From positions 3,844,001-3,908,000 of the forward strand of contig NC_005027.1 in NCBI RefSeq assembly GCF_000196115.1: a stretch of DNA of 64,000 nucleotides. Direction: 5' to 3'. The notes beneath the pieces are model-generated. The model saw only the letters and a list, made by a program, of their open reading frames with translations, searched no databases and was not told the DNA's origin. Shown piece by piece: positions 9,868 through 20,654 of this stretch; the stretch's first letter is position 1; the number at the start of each line of letters is the position of its first letter. Both the position numbers and the translations under genes were made by a program. The DNA is from Rhodopirellula baltica SH 1. Its GTDB lineage: Bacteria; Planctomycetota; Planctomycetia; Pirellulales; Pirellulaceae.

Positions 9868-11910
9868 ATGGGTGGCGCTGTGACGTTATTGTTGGTCGCG
9901 ACGATGGGCATCACTTTCGGATGGACTCCGGACGGTGCCGATGGGGTGAAATACATCATCCAAGTCCCGCCTGACCAGCTCGATCAACTCGAACGTGTCG
10001 GTGAGATTACCAGCACGATTTCGCCGGAAGTGCGAGGACGCGTCAGCGAAATCGTGATCCGCGTGGGCGACGGCCCCGTTCCTCGACAGATGCCTGCGAA
10101 TTGGATGCAAACGAACGCATCGCATCCCTCCGGTGTCTCGCAGGTTGTCTCGGACGAAAATGCGCTTCGTGGATTACCAATCGCTTCGGACGATCGTCGC
10201 CCGATTCCGATTCCCATGTCATCCAATTCGATGCAATCGGGCATCATCCCGGGAAACGTCAACTCGCCCAGTGTCACTCGCTTGATGAAGCCTCAGTCCA
10301 ATGGCATGAGCATGCCTGGAGGATTTGATGCTCCCGCTCCAACCGGCGGAGCACCTACCGGCGGTTTCAGCATGCCACCTTCGCTGGCGCAAGGCCCCGC
10401 CGCAACAGGAGCCGCAAACAACGGCTCCATTAACGAGAGCATTCGTGCAGGTGCCGAAGCCTTCGGGCGTTCGTTCGGCCTGGGCACGCCGAGCACCGCT
10501 CCGACGAATGCGGCCGCGGCAAATCGCGATCCCTCGACAACCGTTGCCCCACCACCATTCACCGGTTCAGGAAATGCCAATCTGAACAACACCGATCGCG
10601 CCGCCCGAACCGGCGGCCCGTCGACAGCCCCGGCCGCATCCACGGGAACTACTGCTCCGCCTTGGCCCAACAATGACGACGACTGGTACGCATTGGGAGA
10701 GCGACCTGCTCAGCGTCCTTCCACCGCTCCCGTTAACAATTCCGCCACCGCATCCAGCACGAGTGCGACGTCTAGACCCGGATCAGAAGCCACCAACCGA
10801 AACACCTCAAACCCGGGACTCAACACGGGCAATTTCAATCAAATGCCCAGTGGGATCAGTGGACAAAGCCCCTACGGACAATCGAGCTCGGATACCGTCG
10901 CCAACTCGTCCTCACGTCGCGAAAACCCGTACTCCACGACAGCGGCTAACCGAGACAACACGATCCAAAGAGATGAATACGCTCCGCACTTGACCGCGGC
11001 CGAAGCAGCTCGGCTGCCCAAAAACGGTTACGACTTCGACGACGCCGGCAATCCGGTCGATCGCTTTGGATATCGCTTGAACTTTTATGGCGATCGCATC
11101 GACCAGAACGGCCGACCGATTGATGCCTCGAGCTATGCCGACAATCGCACAAACGCCAACACGGATCCAGCGAGCAACCCTCAATATTCCGGCAACAACC
11201 CGTTCCCGGGTGCTGCGCCACCAACGGCTCAACCCGGTCGAAATTCCACGGATGCCACGTTTGCCAATCAAACAGGCAATGGCTACGGACAGACCGGCAC
11301 CGGATCGGCTGCATCCGGCTATCCCGACAATCGAAACACCGCCACCGGTGCTCCGGCGAATCCGTACGCTTCGACCGGCCAGACGAACCCAACCGCCAAC
11401 ACGCAGCCAACGATCCCGACCGGACAAGCTAGCTTCCCGTCGAACGGATATCCGAACACGGCTCAACCCCAAACTCAGTACCCTCAGGTGCCGAACTACG
11501 GAACGGTTCCGACCTCCGCGCCGATCAATCCATACATCAATCCGGCCACAGGATACCCTTATCAAAACGCGGGCTATCCAAACACAATTCCGCCCCTCTT
11601 GGCGAGCAACAACACGTCCACTGGTGGGCCTCCGACTGGAGCCCTCAATGCCGGCACCGCACCACCCAGAGGCACCGATTCCAGTTCGCTCGATGCCGCA
11701 GGTGCCACGACCGGAGCAACGTCCGACAACGGCGATCGATCCAACCGCGAAAAGGTGGCCACGCAGACTCTCTTCAATGCGTTGCTGCTCGTATCCTTTG
11801 TCGCCAACCTGTACCTCATGTACTGGCTGAACGTTCTGCGGCTGAAATACCAGGAAATGGTGGCGGCGAAGCGTGCCGCGGCAAGCTCCAACGCGGCCGC
11901 GGTCGCCTAA
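9868..11910 (+). CDS. Low-complexity membrane-anchored protein
   Basis: About 680 residues from the ATG at 9868, preceded by AAAGGA; the frame could also start at 9826. The N-terminal segment [19 protein letters not shown] is a signal or anchor. Residues of about 30-75 form a small folded region ([19 protein letters not shown]) that reads like a secreted-protein homology patch. The middle 500 residues are rich in Asn, Pro, Ala, Thr, Ser and Gly and probably disordered, interrupted by a Tyr/Asp-rich patch ([15 protein letters not shown] and [10 protein letters not shown]). A second hydrophobic helix lies near the C-terminus ([20 protein letters not shown]), followed by a short basic tail. The topology suggests a long extracytoplasmic disordered linker held at both ends. 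No family name is recognised. Confidence 0.7.
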
Positions 11911-12007
11911 GAAGCCCCGCGAATCGGACGGGGGTGGGGGAAATGTCCTTCAACGCATAAAACTATGCGTTGTTTTGACATTCCCATCTCATTCGTCCGG
12001 TTATCAC

Positions 12008-15000
12008 GTGTCCGCGAATTCGACCGCCGCTTTTCGTGCCCCTGCCGCAAGCCCCCATTTCCCGACTCTCGAAGAGCAGGTGCTGGCGTTTTGGGACCAG
12101 CATTCGATCTACGAGCAGTCGCTCGCCCGTCGCGCCAACGCACCAACGTTCGTCTTTTACGAAGGCCCGCCGACCGCCAACGGCATGCCTCACCCCGGGC
12201 ACTGCCTGACTCGCGCGATCAAAGACGTCTTCCCTCGCTACAAAACCATGCGAGGTTACCGCTGCGAACGAAAAGCGGGCTGGGACACGCACGGTTTGCC
12301 CGTCGAAGTCGAAGTCGGCAAAGAACTTGGCATCCATAGCAAAGAAGAAATCGAAGCTTACGGCGTCGAACCCTTTATCCAAAAATGCCAATCCAGTGTG
12401 TGGCGTTACATGCAGGAATGGCAGACGCTGACCCGCCGACTCGGGTTCTGGGTCAACCTGGAAGAAGCCTATGTGACCTACCATCAATCCTATGTTGAAA
12501 GCGTTTGGTGGTCGCTGAAGAACTTGTTCGACCGTGGGCTGCTCTACCAAGGTCACAAAATCGTGTGGTGGTGGGCCCAAGGTGGCACGGCACTGTCCGC
12601 CGGCGAAGTCGGCCAAGGCTACCGCGAGGTCGCTGACCCAAGTGTCTATGTGTTGTTCCCGTTGGTGGATCAACCGGAACGATCGTTGGTCGTTTGGACC
12701 ACCACCCCTTGGACTTTGCCAAGCAATATGTACGCGGCGGTGAAGCCCGAACTCGAATACGCGGTGGTCAAGGATTCCGAGACCGGCCAAGAACTGGTTT
12801 TGGCGGCCGCTTTGGTCGATTCGCTTGCCGGCAAACTAAAACGCGAATTGACCGTTGTCGACACAATCTCGGGCGAGTCGCTCGTCGGCCAACGTTACCA
12901 ACCACCGTTTGAAGATTACCAAACTCGACTGAACGATCCGACTGGCGAATTGGTCACCGGCGGAAAAGAGTCTCTCTATTGGCGCGTCGTTGCAGCTGAC
13001 TTCGTCACCACCGACTCAGGAAGTGGTCTGGTTCACTTGGCCCCGGCCTTCGGTGAAATCGACCATGAAGTTCTGGTGACGGAGCGAACTCGATTTGTCG
13101 ATGGCCAGCGTCCCGAACTGCTGTGTGCGGTCGGCCCCGATGGCAAATTCACGGACGAATTCGCATCGATGAAAGGTGTCTGGGTCAAGGAAGCCGACAA
13201 GACACTGACGCGAACGCTGCGTGAGTCCGGACGACTGTTGCACTTGGAACAGTACCTGCACGATTATCCGTTCTGCTGGCGGGCGGACGATGACCCATTG
13301 ATCCAGTACCCACGAGAAAGCTGGTTCATCCGGACGACTAAATTCCGCGATCTCATGTTGAAAAACAACAGCAAGATCGGATGGCAACCCGAACACATTC
13401 GCGATGGTCGGTTTGGGAATTTCCTGGAAAGCAACGTCGACTGGGCATTGTCCCGAGAACGCTACTGGGGCACTCCGCTTCCGATCTGGGTTTGCCAGTC
13501 AACCGGCCGCATGGAAGCTATCGAAAGCTACGAAGAGTTGCTGGCCAAACCAGGTGTCGACGGCACCCAGGTTTGGGACAATGCGAAAGCGGCCAATCCA
13601 GAACTGCCTGACGACTTGCGAGTTCACAAACCGTATATCGATTCGGTCACCTACGATTCGCCATTCGAATCGGGTGCCCGAATGCAACGCGTCAGTGAAG
13701 TCATCGACTGCTGGTACGACAGTGGTGCGATGCCGTTTGCTCAATGGGGATGGCCTCACCAAAACGACGCTCAATTCCAAGAGCAGTTCCCGGCTGACTT
13801 CATCAGCGAAGCGATCGACCAAACCCGCGGTTGGTTCTACAGCCAACTGGCGATCAGCACGATGCTCTTCGGAGAAGGTGCGTCCATTCGAGAAGCCGGA
13901 ACGAAGGCAAATGAGCTCGCACCGTCGCGTGACAGCGAATCGGATTACCCGCACCCATTCCGCAACTGCATCGTGCTTGGATTGATGTTGTCGCAGTGGT
14001 ACGAATCCGCGGGCAAAGAAGGTCAACCGAAGACGGTGCTGCTATCGGAATCCGAGGCGGAGCAGGCCGACGGTAAGTTCACCAAGAAAACCGGCAAGAT
14101 GTCCAAGAGTCTTCGGAACTATCGCAGTCCGTCGGAGATCTTTGACAAGTACGGTGCCGATGCGATGCGTTGGTATTTCTTTGCCAACCAAGCACCTTGG
14201 AATTCGATCATCTACGCCGATCAAGCGATCCGCGATTCGATCCCCGAGTTCCTGCTACGGCTTTGGAATACGTACAGCTTCTTCTCCATCTATGCGGAGA
14301 TCGATGGCTTCGATCCCACATCGGCGACGGATGTTGATGAACAGTTGAGTCCGGAATCGCTCGCCTCTGCGCCGACCTATCGCCCGATCAGCGAACGAAG
14401 CGAGATCGATCGGTGGATTCATTCCGAATTGCATCGCACGTTGGCAACGGTCATCGACCGAATGGACGCGTTTGACAATTACAACGCGTGCCAAGCGATC
14501 ACGAATTTGCTCGATGGTCTCAGCAACTGGTACGTCCGACGAAGTCGCGATCGTTTCTGGGCCCCCGATTCAGATTCGCCCGACAAGCACGATGCGTACT
14601 GGACGCTGTACGAAGTCATGCTGGAATTGACCAAGGTCATCGCCCCATTTGTTCCTTTCTTGGCAGACACTTTGTGGCAAGAATTGACCGCTCCGTTTGG
14701 TGACAAGGCACTCAAAAGCGTTCACCTTTGTGACTTCCCCAAACCAGATGCCAGCCGCGTCGATCAAAAACTTTCCGACTCGATGCGATTGCTTCGAGAA
14801 ATTGCTTCGATGGGCCGATCGGCTCGTGCGGATGCCAAGCTGAAAGTTCGCTTGCCGCTGGCCAAGGTCGAAGTGATTCTGACCGACGACTCGGCGATCG
14901 ATTGGTTGCAAAGCCACGATGCTTTGGTTCGAGAAGAATTGAACGTCAAAGCCGTCGACTACACGACCGATGGCGGCGACTACGTTCAATACACAATCGT

Positions 15001-15514
15001 CCCCAACTTCAAACGGCTTGGCCCAAAAGTTGGGAAGAACATCCCCGTGGTCAAAAAGATGCTCGGCGAAGCGGACGGCAACCAATTGCTAACTCAGCTT
15101 CAAACGGCCGGCTTCGTTGAACTGGAACTCGCGTCGGGTCCATTGAAGTTGGATGGCGAAGACATCGAGGTTCGCCTGCAAGCTCGTGAAGGATGGGCCG
15201 CTGCTCAAGGATCGGGATGCGTCGTCGTGCTCAATACCGAAGTCACCCCCGAACTGCGTCGTGAAGGATTGGCAAAGGACTTGATTCGCGGCATTCAAAG
15301 TCAACGCAAAGAACTCGATTGCCAATACACCGATCGGATTCGAGTGGCTGTCGAAACGTCCGATGCGGAACTTCAATCTGCGATCGAAGAACACCGCACA
15401 ATGATTTGCGGTGAAACGTTGGCGGACGATTTGGTCATCGGCACTCTGCCCAACGCCCAACAAGTTGCTATCGAAGGCGGCGAACTGTACGTCGCCAAGG
15501 TGAGTGACAAGTGA
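12008..15514 (+). CDS. ileS: Isoleucyl-tRNA synthetase
   Basis: Charges tRNA-Ile in the cytoplasm. A GTG start at 12008 ([19 protein letters not shown]) fits the family N-terminus and gives 1168 residues; the frame runs further upstream to 11873, overlapping the previous gene, which is unlikely. The class I signature HIGH appears as HPGH (residues 62-65) and KMSKS as KMSKS (697-701). The segments [39 protein letters not shown] and [11 protein letters not shown] match the Thermus/eukaryote-like type 2 IleRS. Editing (CP1) and anticodon-binding domains are present. The positions that normally hold Cys pairs of the zinc sites are mostly replaced: WAQG at 189-192, CWRA at 423-426, CQST at 496-499. 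It overlaps purN by 4 bp (GTGA), so the two are translationally coupled. Confidence 0.96.
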
Positions 15515-16110
15515 GCGATGCAAGCACGTTGAAAGTTGCCGTCTTCCTCAGTGGAGGCGGTCGTACCCTGGCCAATTTGATTCGTCATCGCGACGAGCAT
15601 GGATTGCCGATTGATTTTCGGTTGGTGATTGCCAGCCGAGACGGATTGGGCGGAATCAAAATCGCCGAAGACGCGGGTATCGAAACATGCGTCGTTCGCA
15701 AAAACGATTTCGAGTCCGACGAAGCCTATCGCGAAGCCATGTTTGAACCGTGCCGAAAGGCCGGAGCCACGCATGTGATCATGGCAGGCTTTCTAAAACA
15801 TGTTTTGATTCCGACCGATTTTGAACAACGCGTCATCAATATCCACCCGTCTCTACTTCCGGCTTTTGGCGGCAAGGGAATGTACGGTCGCAACGTGCAC
15901 GCTGCGGCGATCGAGCGAGGGGTAAAGATCAGTGGATGCACAGTCCACTACGTCGACAACCTCTACGACAACGGCCCAATCATTCATCAGAAGGCTTGCC
16001 CGATTCTTCCGACCGACACGCCTGACGACCTCGCGTCGCGCGTGTTCAAACTCGAATGCGAAACCTTGCCCGAAGCCATCCGAATGATGGCCGCCTCGCA
16101 AGACATCTAA
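15511..16110 (+). CDS. purN: Phosphoribosylglycinamide formyltransferase
   Basis: 199 residues. Transfers the formyl group of 10-formyltetrahydrofolate to GAR in de novo purine synthesis. The GTG start at 15511 overlaps the ileS stop (GTGA). Visible motifs are the N-terminal phosphate-binding [14 protein letters not shown], the active-site segment [15 protein letters not shown] and [17 protein letters not shown] with the catalytic Asp region, followed by [13 protein letters not shown]. Length matches the family. The C-terminal end (ASQDI) is part of a 14-bp sequence that is repeated just after the stop codon. Confidence 0.93.
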
Positions 16111-16126
16111 AACTCGCAAGACATCT
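16095..16126 (+). repeat. 14-bp direct duplication across the purN stop
   Basis: CTCGCAAGACATCT occurs at 16095-16108 and again at 16113-16126, separated by four A. The first copy encodes the last residues of PurN and supplies the T of its TAA stop. It looks like a recent slippage or duplication. Confidence 0.85.
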
Positions 16127-16150
16127 GAGAACAGTCGCGGTTATTGAATT

Positions 16151-16172
16151 CATGCGTGAAACGCCACGCATG
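16151..16172. repeat. Perfect inverted repeat after purN
   Basis: CATGCGTG and CACGCATG flank a six-base loop. There is no T-run, so it is either an atypical terminator or 3' stabiliser for ileS-purN, or an operator site upstream of the cytochrome gene. Confidence 0.5.
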
Positions 16173-16337
16173 AAACCGCGAATCCTGATGTACATCTCGA
16201 TCGCAATTCTCACACGCTTCGGCTTGGCAAGATTTGCCGGTTGAGGCGTTTGATCGCATCCCGCGGATGCTTCTGGACGATCCGAACGCTACCGGTCGAT
16301 CTCCCCAAAGTGTTTGTCGGCTTTGTTCGGATTGTCC

Positions 16338-18392
16338 ATGCGATTTTGGGTTGTTCAGGTTCACACGATGATGCTCATCATTCCTCGTCGTGAAACGCTC
16401 GCGATTCTTACGCTCTGGCTGGGCCTATGGAGTGGGCTCACGCCCCTGCGAAGCTTGGCCGCCGACGAGGGCGTGCCGTACAGCGGCCAGCAAACCTTGA
16501 GCGACGAAGAATTGCTCGAAGTTGGGCAGCTTTTGGGCGTGGGCAATCGGTTGTACGGACGCCAAGCAGCGGCCTCGGTTGCCACCATCAGGCCCAACTT
16601 TCCGCGACGCCCGGATCGCTTGGTTGGTGCCGAGCTTGATCCGCTAGCGGCCTTTGCCGATCCATCCGAAGACGCCGATCCGCTCGCGAATCTTGGTAGC
16701 AACGACCCGATCAAACCTCCGGCGGCCAAGGATCCTGAAAAGAAAGACCCGCACGAAGGACTATGGACGGAAGAGTGTTACCCGTCCGCTGAGTCATGCC
16801 GTGCGTGTCACCCAAAACACTACGATGAATGGAGCGTCAGCAGCCACGCTTACGCAGCCGTCTCGCCGATGTTCCAGCGATTTGAACAGGCAATGACGGA
16901 ATTGACCGAGGGCACGGTCGGTTACTTCTGTATTCGATGCCATTCACCTGTCGCGACTCAGCTGGAGATTCCGCGCACGGTCAGCATCTTGGATCAACCA
17001 CCAGTGGCTCGCGAAGGCGTGACCTGCGTTTCCTGCCATCGAATCAACGAACACTACGGACGAAGCAGCAACGGTGATCGTCGCATCGAACCGGGCAACA
17101 TCCATGCTCCCGTCGGCCGAGGTGGCAACGGAGCTGGGTTAGCGGACGCCTTGGCCAATGCTGAAAAGAACAAACTGAAAACCCACGCGGAGCAAAAGGG
17201 GCCGGGCCAAGCGATTCACAATGGTTCGTACTTCTTCGAACCACTGACCAAGTCAGACATCTGTGCGTCGTGCCACCAAGTCGCCGTGCACCCAGGTATC
17301 TCGTTGGAAGTCGTTCACGCCCAGTACCGCAGCAGTCCCGCAGCTAAGTGCGGAATCTCCTGCCAAGATTGTCACATGGGAGCCGTCCCCGGCAAGGCAG
17401 AAGGATACGAAGAATGTCATGTCGCGGAGCTATCGGGCAAACCCTACGGTCAGCCCAAGAAACACTCCAATCACACATTCTGGGGCCCCGGTTACTCGAT
17501 CGCGCACCCGGGAATCTTCCCGCACAACCCCAAGGCCAAGTCTTTCACGCCACGCCAATGGCTGATGTTTGATGATCGCGCCGGATGGGGCACCGAAGAG
17601 TTCGAACGCAATGTCTCCGACGGAATGCATTTCCCTAAACCTTGGGACAACGCTGACGACCGACGCGACGGCCGCAAAATCATCGATGCCAACATCGCCA
17701 AACTGGACGAAAAACGCGGCTATTCGGCAATGACGCTGGAAGCCGGTGCTCACGTCAGCGATCCGGTGTTCTTCACCACTCCCCAAGTCGGCATGCCGCT
17801 CAAGATGGGCTACCGAGTCGACAACATCAGCACCGGTCACAACTTGCCCACCGGTTCCCTCGGTGCTCAACCACAACTTTGGCTGAACGCCGTCTTGATC
17901 AATCCCAACAATCAACGCGTTTGGGAAACAGGTTACTTGGATGCGAATGCAGACCTTTGCGACATGCACAGCGTCGAAGTGGCCAAAGGCCGGATCCCTC
18001 GCGACAAGAACTTGTTCAACTTGCAAACGAAGTTCTTGATCAACAATGTCCGTGGTACTGACCGCGAGGCTGCGTTGCCGTTGAACTTCAGCCTCGACCA
18101 ACTCGTTTTCTTGCGACCTGGTGCTCTTCCGATCAGTGTGCTCAACCACCCGCCGTTGATTCGGATGGAAGCGCACAGCATCGCTCCCTTGGATCACCGC
18201 ATCGCCAAGTACACCATCCCGGCCGAAGCCTTCCGAGTCCCGGGACCGTACCGGTTGAGCGTCCGAATGCGGAGCCGAACCGAACCGATGTACTTCATGC
18301 GTCAGATCAACAGCACCCCGGACATGATTCGTCGAATGAACGAGCGGATGATTGACATCTGCCATGGCTCGCACACATTCATGGTGCGTTGA
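16338..18392 (+). CDS. Secreted pentahaem cytochrome c
   Basis: About 684 residues from the ATG at 16338 (a second candidate is 16368). The N-terminal segment has Arg residues, a hydrophobic stretch (TLAILTLWLGLWSGL) and SLAADEG, a Sec signal with probable cleavage after Ala-Ala. Five CXXCH haem sites are visible: CRACH, CIRCH, CVSCH, CASCH and CQDCH, all in the first half; extra His residues could be distal ligands. The first pair and spacing resemble cytochrome c554/c-prime type multihaem proteins. The C-terminal 300 residues lack CXXCH and contain beta-rich stretches. It is overlapped by the beta-barrel gene at 18395, which starts 3 nt after its stop. The role is probably periplasmic electron transfer; the redox partner is unknown. 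Confidence 0.85.
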   Translation: MRFWVVQVHTMMLIIPRRETLAILTLWLGLWSGLTPLRSLAADEGVPYSGQQTLSDEELLEVGQLLGVGNRLYGRQAAASVATIRPNFPRRPDRLVGAELDPLAAFADPSEDADPLANLGSNDPIKPPAAKDPEKKDPHEGLWTEECYPSAESCRACHPKHYDEWSVSSHAYAAVSPMFQRFEQAMTELTEGTVGYFCIRCHSPVATQLEIPRTVSILDQPPVAREGVTCVSCHRINEHYGRSSNGDRRIEPGNIHAPVGRGGNGAGLADALANAEKNKLKTHAEQKGPGQAIHNGSYFFEPLTKSDICASCHQVAVHPGISLEVVHAQYRSSPAAKCGISCQDCHMGAVPGKAEGYEECHVAELSGKPYGQPKKHSNHTFWGPGYSIAHPGIFPHNPKAKSFTPRQWLMFDDRAGWGTEEFERNVSDGMHFPKPWDNADDRRDGRKIIDANIAKLDEKRGYSAMTLEAGAHVSDPVFFTTPQVGMPLKMGYRVDNISTGHNLPTGSLGAQPQLWLNAVLINPNNQRVWETGYLDANADLCDMHSVEVAKGRIPRDKNLFNLQTKFLINNVRGTDREAALPLNFSLDQLVFLRPGALPISVLNHPPLIRMEAHSIAPLDHRIAKYTIPAEAFRVPGPYRLSVRMRSRTEPMYFMRQINSTPDMIRRMNERMIDICHGSHTFMVR

Positions 18393-18394
18393 TC

Positions 18395-20095
18395 ATGTTG
18401 CGATTCAGTTCTTCGTGCCAATGCACTTTCGCGTTGTGTCTGGCGATGTTCGCAATGGCGATGGCGCCGGCGAACTCGTTTGCGCAAACCGTTCGTCTTC
18501 GACCACAACGTTTACCACTTGTCGAACCGGAAACGGCACCGAGCCCACCAAAAACAATCGCGGCGAACACGAGTGATGTCCTGCCTCCTTCGCCGTTTCA
18601 GGAAGGCCAGGACTTCAACTACGCCGGCCACGCGAACGTCTCGCTTGGATCGCCATCCTTCGCGGATCAATCGATATTGGAAGAAGAGTCCGCTGCAGAC
18701 TTTGCAAAGTCTGCTGGATTAGAAAACGTATCGCACTTCGCAAACGACTTCTCCCCAACTCCGCTACCGCAGGAATCGAACTGGCACGATGGATCCCGCG
18801 AGCAGTGGGTCTATGACGCGAAAGCCGCGGTCCCAACGCAAAGCCCTTGGATCGAATGGGGACGCACGTTCTATGGCCCTGGCATCACGCCACGAGGCAA
18901 GAACTGGTTCGGCAGCACCAATATGGCCCGCCCGCAATTTTACTTGTACGGCGATTTTCGATCCGGCATCATCACCGGACGCAACGCAGCGGGACGGACC
19001 GACAATTGGGCCAGCCGTCTGAATCTAGACCTCGATCTGCGTCTGACCGATTCCGAACGCTTCCACGGATTCATAGGACCGCTTGATCGCGATGGTCAGT
19101 TCAACCGGGTGGATTTCCAAGATGGAAAATTCGACTACCAAGGCGTCTTCGACCCTAACTTTGTGACCGCGTTCTTCGAAGGCGACCTGGGGGCGATGTG
19201 GGGTGGCTTCCATGGAAAATCGTCGCCTGCCGAAATGCCTGTGACGATCGGTTTGATCCCACTGCTGTTCCAAAACGGAATCTGGATGGAAGATGCCGTG
19301 ACCGGTGCCGCGTTCGCGATCCCGGCGCGTCATAGTCGGGCGTTGAATTGGGCCAACTTCGACTGGACATTCTTTGCCGCGATCGACCAAATCAACAGCA
19401 ACGCGTTTGGAGCGGACGAACACGCCGCCCAAGCTTTCGGCACGGCGTGCTTCATCGAAGCTTACGGGGGATACATCGAAGCCGGCTACGCATACTTGCG
19501 AGACCGCGATGACTCGCGTCGAAGCTATCACAACATGACGGTCAGCTTCACCAAACGATACTTGGATCGAATCAGTAACTCACTTCGATTGATCATCAAT
19601 ACGGGACAAGACCTGCCCGATGCCGACGTGACAGCGGACGGCGGCTTATTCTTGTGGGAAAACAGCCTGATCACCGCATCACCATTGACCGTCGTTCCTT
19701 ACGCGAACTTCTTCTTTGGATGGGGACGGCCACAATCCGTCGCTCGAGCGGGCGGAAGTGGAGGCATCCTGCGCAACACCGGTATCAACTTCGACACCGA
19801 TGGCCTGAACGGATTTGCGACGCTGGACCCAACTGGGTTCGACACAGTCGGCGGATCAATCGGGATCGATTTGATAGGCAATCAACTCGATCGCCAATTG
19901 TTACTGGAAGCGTCTTACCTCACCGAGCACGGCGACTCCAACCCATTCGTCCAAGGCGACCAGTTCGGCATTGGCACGCGTTATCAATTCCCGGTTTCCA
20001 ACCGCACACTGCTCCGCTTCGACGTCATGCACGGCTGGCGAAGCGATCTACCCAATGTGTACGGCACCCGGATGGAATACCGCTGGAAGTTCTGA
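18395..20095 (+). CDS. Outer-membrane beta-barrel protein, probable porin
   Basis: About 566 residues from the ATG at 18395. A signal peptide with a Cys/Ala/Met-rich core ends in ANSFAQT. The mature protein alternates aromatic and polar residues (FYLYGDFRSGIITG, WASRLNLDLDLRLTD, YGGYIEAGYAYLRD, FGIGTRYQFPVSN) and ends in RMEYRWKF, with the terminal Phe typical of BAM-inserted barrels. No specific porin family could be named. The start lies 3 nt past the stop of the pentahaem cytochrome, so the pair is co-transcribed. The context allows an electron-conduit or porin role linked to the cytochrome, but this is inference. Confidence 0.8.
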   Translation: MLRFSSSCQCTFALCLAMFAMAMAPANSFAQTVRLRPQRLPLVEPETAPSPPKTIAANTSDVLPPSPFQEGQDFNYAGHANVSLGSPSFADQSILEEESAADFAKSAGLENVSHFANDFSPTPLPQESNWHDGSREQWVYDAKAAVPTQSPWIEWGRTFYGPGITPRGKNWFGSTNMARPQFYLYGDFRSGIITGRNAAGRTDNWASRLNLDLDLRLTDSERFHGFIGPLDRDGQFNRVDFQDGKFDYQGVFDPNFVTAFFEGDLGAMWGGFHGKSSPAEMPVTIGLIPLLFQNGIWMEDAVTGAAFAIPARHSRALNWANFDWTFFAAIDQINSNAFGADEHAAQAFGTACFIEAYGGYIEAGYAYLRDRDDSRRSYHNMTVSFTKRYLDRISNSLRLIINTGQDLPDADVTADGGLFLWENSLITASPLTVVPYANFFFGWGRPQSVARAGGSGGILRNTGINFDTDGLNGFATLDPTGFDTVGGSIGIDLIGNQLDRQLLLEASYLTEHGDSNPFVQGDQFGIGTRYQFPVSNRTLLRFDVMHGWRSDLPNVYGTRMEYRWKF

Positions 20096-20114
20096 CGCTG
20101 CCCTTCGTCCAACT

Positions 20115-20315
20115 GTCGTCGCTCCGCGACTTTGGAACAGGTTCAACCCCTCAAAACCTTGGATTGAAACCCAAGGCTGGACAAATGCCGTCGCTCCGCG
20201 ACTACGCAATCGAGGCATCCCCCGACCAACCGCGGAGCGGTGACATCCGACAGCGTCGGGTTTCAACCCGACGTCTCGGGTCCGCAACACCAACCCAAAG
20301 CCGCGGAGCGGCGAC
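20115..20315. repeat. Cluster of four 'gcggagcg' intergenic repeat units
   Basis: GTCGCTCCGCGAC occurs at 20118-20130 and 20190-20202, and its inverse form GCGGAGCGGTGAC / GCGGAGCGGCGAC near 20232-20244 and 20303-20315. The units are about 70 bp apart and include a second motif of the type GGGTTTCAACCC. Two units point one way and two the other, giving a large palindromic array. This is not coding and not a CRISPR (unequal spacing, variable spacers, opposed orientation). It fills the gap of about 300 bp after the beta-barrel gene. Confidence 0.8.
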
Positions 20316-20396
20316 ATTTGGCAGACACGGGTTTCAACTCGAGGGCTTGGCTCATAGCATCACTTGGTGCCTTCCCCCTCCACATCGATTTCTCTC

Positions 20397-20654
20397 ATGA
20401 AACCTGACGACAACCTGTGCCTTTGCTTCCACGTCCCGAGGCGAAAAGTCGAGCAGTTCATTCGGGTGGAGAAACCGCGGCGGGTCAGCGAACTGTCCCA
20501 ATGCTTTGGCGCCGGAACAGGTTGCGGTTGGTGCCGCCCGTTCCTTCAACGTTTATTCGATTCCACCGACCCGAATGCCGAATCGTTGCCTGCCCCGGAA
20601 CAATACCAAAACGACCGCAAGGAATACCGGCGAAAACAAGCCGAGGAAGGTTGA
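20397..20654 (+). CDS. BFD-like [2Fe-2S]-binding protein
   Basis: 85 residues, starting MKPDDNLCLCFHV. The pattern CLC near residues 8-10 and GTGCGWC near 43-45 matches the four-Cys BFD-like [2Fe-2S] domain (Fer2_BFD) found in bacterioferritin-associated ferredoxin and in assimilatory reductases. Here the domain stands alone with a charged C-terminal tail. Bacterioferritin-associated ferredoxins help release iron from bacterioferritin; no bacterioferritin gene is in the window, so the function is not established. It is followed 161 bp later by the aminotransferase operon on the same strand. Confidence 0.75.
   Translation: MKPDDNLCLCFHVPRRKVEQFIRVEKPRRVSELSQCFGAGTGCGWCRPFLQRLFDSTDPNAESLPAPEQYQNDRKEYRRKQAEEG

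Noticed and set aside
17430..18374. 314-residue minus-strand frame under the cytochrome gene
   Set aside because: Complement of a clear CXXCH cytochrome; composition shows no domain.
20115..20315. Possible CRISPR array
   Set aside because: Units are in opposed orientation, with variable spacing and imperfect repeats; no cas genes nearby.
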